Shown here piece by piece: positions 61,566 to 64,000 of a stretch of DNA of 64,000 nucleotides. Positions within the stretch are counted from its first letter, which is position 1. Each line of letters begins with the position of its first letter. A program made the position numbers and the translations under genes. The notes beneath the pieces were generated by a model. The model was not told the origin of the DNA. It saw only the letters and a list, made by a program, of their open reading frames with translations, and made no database searches. The DNA is from Siphonodentalium dalli (Eukaryota > Mollusca > Scaphopoda > Gadilida > Siphonodentaliidae): contig CP136068.1 in NCBI GenBank assembly GCA_032622095.1, positions 119,091,509-119,155,508 on the forward strand. The letters are read 5' to 3'.

Positions 61566-61660
61566 CTGATATAGATATGAAGACTTACATGCCATATGGT
61601 AACATTGCTCATGGCCAGGCATGGTCCACTACACAGGATTGATAAGAATCATCGGACCTG
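61566..61660 (+). CDS. Exon 4: start of STING cyclic-dinucleotide-binding domain, frame broken
   Basis: The acceptor is CTCTTTCAG ending at 61565 and the donor GTGAGT is at 61661. Entered in phase 1, the exon reads DIDMKTYMPYGNIAHGQAWS, which matches the start of the STING ligand domain (human residues about 154-162, NVAHGLAWS). After the TCC at 61625-61627 only two bases (61628-61629) precede a second frame that reads YTGLIRIIGPG up to the donor, which matches the continuation of the same helix. Read straight through, the exon meets a TGA at 61640. One base is therefore missing relative to the family, through assembly error, an allele or a pseudogenising deletion. If the frame were whole the exon would end in phase 1. 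The remaining ligand domain is not found in the last 2.3 kb and should lie downstream. Confidence 0.75.
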
Positions 61661-61774
61661 GTGAGTCAATCTCAATATATCACAAGTCTGAGCAAAAGAA
61701 CATTTTCTGCAGCCAGCAAAAAGTTATTCTAAGCAGCCTTTATTTGACTTTTGTTTGTCTGTCTGGCTGCTTTT

Positions 61775-61945
61775 TAGCTCACCTGAGACGAAGTCTCCGG
61801 TGGAGCTATAGTCATCACTCCTCGTCCATCTGCCGTACTGTCCGTCCGTCCGTCAACAATCTTCCCAATGGAGAACTCTTAATAGAATTAATAGATTTTA
61901 TATATATTTATTTGCCTGTAAATATTGGGGAGCGTAACTACTAGC
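61775..61945 (+). mobile_element. Hairpin-led element, TAGCTCACC family, short
   Basis: A perfect copy of the 34-bp hairpin (61775-61808), CATCACTCCTCGTCC, and a short GTCC tract to 61855. Little tandem sequence follows. It lies about 115 bp after the donor of exon 4. Confidence 0.72.
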
Positions 61946-62464
61946 TCCCCCATATAATTATATACATATAATTATAATAACATTTTACAAATTCTCATAT
62001 TGATACTATTATATTTTTAGTTAATCGAATTATCAAGAGTCAAGATAGTATCAAGATTCAAAATAGGAGAATACAATAGAAGAGAATTCGAAAAAGTATG
62101 ACATGTACATGTATACCATTCAACTGATCCATTAAATTTTTGGCTAAACACGCCAAACCGAAGGTCGGCCAAAAATAAGAGAAGAGAAGTGTGTATGTCT
62201 CGGTTAAGCTCAGTTATTATATAGTACAGCAAGACCTGGGAAAAGACTAAATTCTTCTGATAGTATTAGCAATATACCATTTTGCCGAGAATATGTAATC
62301 GGTGTGACAAAGGCACATACGTTGAATACGTGTATGTGTTATATGTATTGATATAGGTAATTTCTGAAACATATTTCAGTTGCAAATGTTAAATTTGTAT
62401 TTCTTGGGTACTCATGCAATAATTGTAGTTATTCTCAAGCATATATATTACAATTTCTCAATTA

Positions 62465-62850
62465 TATACAAATAAGTTATACAATAATAATCGTAGAATT
62501 GTAGTGACAGAAATACATGTGTGAACATATCAGAATAGACCCCCAAGTCTCATCGCAAGGAATTTCCGGCCTAGGGTGACTAAACAAGGGAATCAAACCC
62601 ACCTCTGTGGGTAAGTCATCCCCGATCACACATGTATTGCCAACACCATACCCAACTACATACAAATAATTACACAATAATAATTATGAATTCTTAGTGA
62701 CAGAAATAAATGTGTGAACATCTCAGAATAGACCCCCAAGTCTCATCGCAAGGAATTTCCGGCCCAGGGTGACCAAACAAGGGAAGCAAACCCTGTGGGT
62801 AAGTCATCCCCGATCACACAAATATTGCCAACACCATACCCAACTACAAT
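62465..62850. repeat. Tandem duplication, about 193-bp unit, running into the gap
   Basis: Two units share AGACCCCCAAGTCTCATCGC, AAGGAATTTCCGGCC and AAGTCATCCCCGATCACACA. They start near 62468 and 62661 and the second is cut by the gap. On the minus strand GGTTTGATTCC resembles an RNA polymerase III B box, so a tRNA-derived SINE origin is possible. More units may lie in the gap. Confidence 0.7.
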
Positions 62851-62950
62851 NNNNNNNNNNNNNNNNNNNNNNNNNNNNNNNNNNNNNNNNNNNNNNNNNN
62901 NNNNNNNNNNNNNNNNNNNNNNNNNNNNNNNNNNNNNNNNNNNNNNNNNN
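62851..62950. other. Assembly gap, 100 N
   Basis: Exactly 100 undetermined bases, a conventional placeholder length, so the true size is unknown. Frames reported across it are meaningless. Confidence 0.99.
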
Positions 62951-64000
62951 AGGTGTGTACATAAATTTCATGAGTGGGAAAAACATTGGGAAATGGAAAT
63001 ATCATGTACTGGATAATTCAACATTTAAACCAGCATATTATATCAATAAATGTATGCATAGTTGTAATGTATGTCGTCAACACAACTATGTTTAACTAGT
63101 TAAAGTTCTAAATTTGTGAACAATCAAGTGAACCATCTATAACTCTGCTCATAAATTGATTACTGTAAATGGTTGATCTAAAACATTTTCAACAAATTAT
63201 TTCTTGACAGAAGTGATTTGTGACAATTTCATTCCAACTATAAAACGACCTTTATCGTAATTATAATGTCTTCCAGGAAGATAATTACTAAATTATTCAA
63301 ATAACGTGTTGTATATATAACATGCAACAAATGGAACTTCAGGAAAACAACCATTTAAATGTTGATATATAGAAGTCATATAGGTTCTTATTTATATAGA
63401 CAACGTTCATAATGTAAAAGGTATCGCACGAAGTGGCGTTGTGTACTAAAGTATGCTAAGCTAGGCTCCAAGTTAAAATGTCGAATTCAATATTTCGTAC
63501 AAGACTTTCCAATTATTGATGTAAATTAGACCTGGAGCCACAATCATGTCTCGGATATCGGAATCCGATAAAATTAAATCAAAATGGAATATCCTGATAT
63601 ATAGTGTCGAATATGTGATCTATTTTAAGTGTCGAAAATGCCATATAACATTTCAAAATAAAACTTATGAAATGTCGTTAAATTCGTGACTACTTGCACA
63701 CTTATAGACATTGAGTTTATGGTTAATAACTGTTCTATACTCTGTATGACAATGGATATCTAACGTGTCACATGTATAAAGGACTACATAAAAGGCGCCA
63801 ATGGCATACTTAAATTAGCTCTCCAAATAACCTCAAATGAATTCTGTCAAAAAATATTTCAATATTGAAATAATGTCAAAGTTGTGGCGAAATGACATGA
63901 AAATTATTTGAATGCCGTGAAATCCAGAATATTTCAAAATTTGTCTGAATGGCGTAAAAAACTGCGCGAATGTTGTCATAATTGTCCAAATGGTGTCAAA
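62951..64000. other. No STING continuation exon found
   Basis: I looked for the next ligand-domain exon in all frames and found none. A TTCTTGACAG at 63205-63214 is acceptor-like, but the frame after it stops within 16 codons and does not resemble STING. The last 250 bp hold diverged TTGAATGCCGTGAAAT-like units. Confidence 0.45.

Larger units (their letters stand above)
12559..61660 (+). other. CARD-TIR-STING gene, 5' part (four exons, continues past window)
   Basis: Overview of the one host gene I can support. Coding exons are 12589-12708, 31241-31400, 43667-44137 and 61566-61660. Each internal border has AG before and GT after. Phases agree at every junction: exon 1 ends in phase 0 and exon 2 opens on a codon; exon 2 ends with one base and exon 3 supplies two; exon 3 ends with one base and exon 4 supplies two. 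The product so far is about 271 residues: CARD-like 1-93, TIR-like 94-250, STING ligand domain from about 251. STING binds cyclic dinucleotides and signals in innate immunity; TIR-STING fusions are known from oyster. CARD and TIR are adaptor or effector modules, so this looks like a cytosolic nucleotide sensor fused to two signalling domains. No membrane segments are seen. That the exons form one transcript is inferred from order, strand and phase. Confidence 0.68.

Noticed and set aside
61621-61944. 107-codon frame starting MVHYTGLIRIIGPG
   Set aside because: It is the downstream half of the STING exon read through the donor into the intron; the ATG is not a real start.
63215-63262. Possible next STING exon after TTCTTGACAG
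   Set aside because: The frame stops quickly and does not match STING beyond chance.

Overview
Eukaryotic, AT-rich, very repeat-dense DNA: no operons or ribosome-binding sites, only short exons with GT/AG borders, and one 100-N assembly gap at 62851-62950. The hairpin-led repeats carrying (GTCC)n tracts and tandem cores of about 160 bp resemble the Pearl elements and related repeats of bivalve molluscs. Together with the gene content this suggests a bivalve; the species cannot be named from the sequence.

One host gene can be supported, on the + strand from 12559 to beyond the right edge. Four exons are visible. Exon 1 (12559-12708) and exon 2 (31241-31400) together encode a CARD-like death-fold domain of about 93 residues. 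Exon 3 (43667-44137) encodes a TIR-like domain. Exon 4 (61566-61660) encodes the first part of a STING cyclic-dinucleotide-binding domain. Splice phases agree at all three junctions (0, 1, 1), so the simplest reading is a CARD-TIR-STING protein. The rest of the STING domain must lie beyond this window. Exon 4 carries a one-base deficit that breaks its frame, which may be an assembly error or real decay.

The three introns (about 18.5, 12.3 and 17.4 kb) are filled with mobile elements, many nested. I find five hAT-type elements; four have perfect 8-bp target duplications and one matches at 7 of 8. There are two PIF/Harbinger-like elements with TAA or TTA duplications, and three copies of an unnamed 2.6-kb TA-flanked element with CCGCGG-rich ends. 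There is a 1.1-kb MITE with arrays of a palindromic 20-mer, a decayed L1/Tx1-like LINE, and a large foldback element split by a 2.6-kb copy. At least fourteen hairpin-led, Helentron/Pearl-like elements are scattered throughout.

Layout: 0.2-8.1 kb Pearl-like arrays with a nested MITE; 8.1-11.6 kb a hAT split by a 2.6-kb element; 12.6 kb exon 1; 12.7-14.1 kb a hairpin-led element; 14.8-19.7 kb a hAT containing the LINE; 20.8-23.9 kb unclassified repeated modules; 24-31.2 kb Pearl-like units and a Harbinger; 31.2 kb exon 2; 31.8-34.4 kb hairpin-led tandem arrays; 34.5-37.1 kb a 2.6-kb element; 39-42.1 kb a Pearl unit with a nested hAT; 43.7 kb exon 3; 44.2-49.5 kb a hAT with a BED-finger fragment and nested elements; 51.2-52.7 kb three head-to-tail short elements; 53-58.9 kb the foldback; 59.8-60.9 kb a hAT; 61.6 kb exon 4; 62.5-62.9 kb a tandem repeat running into the gap.
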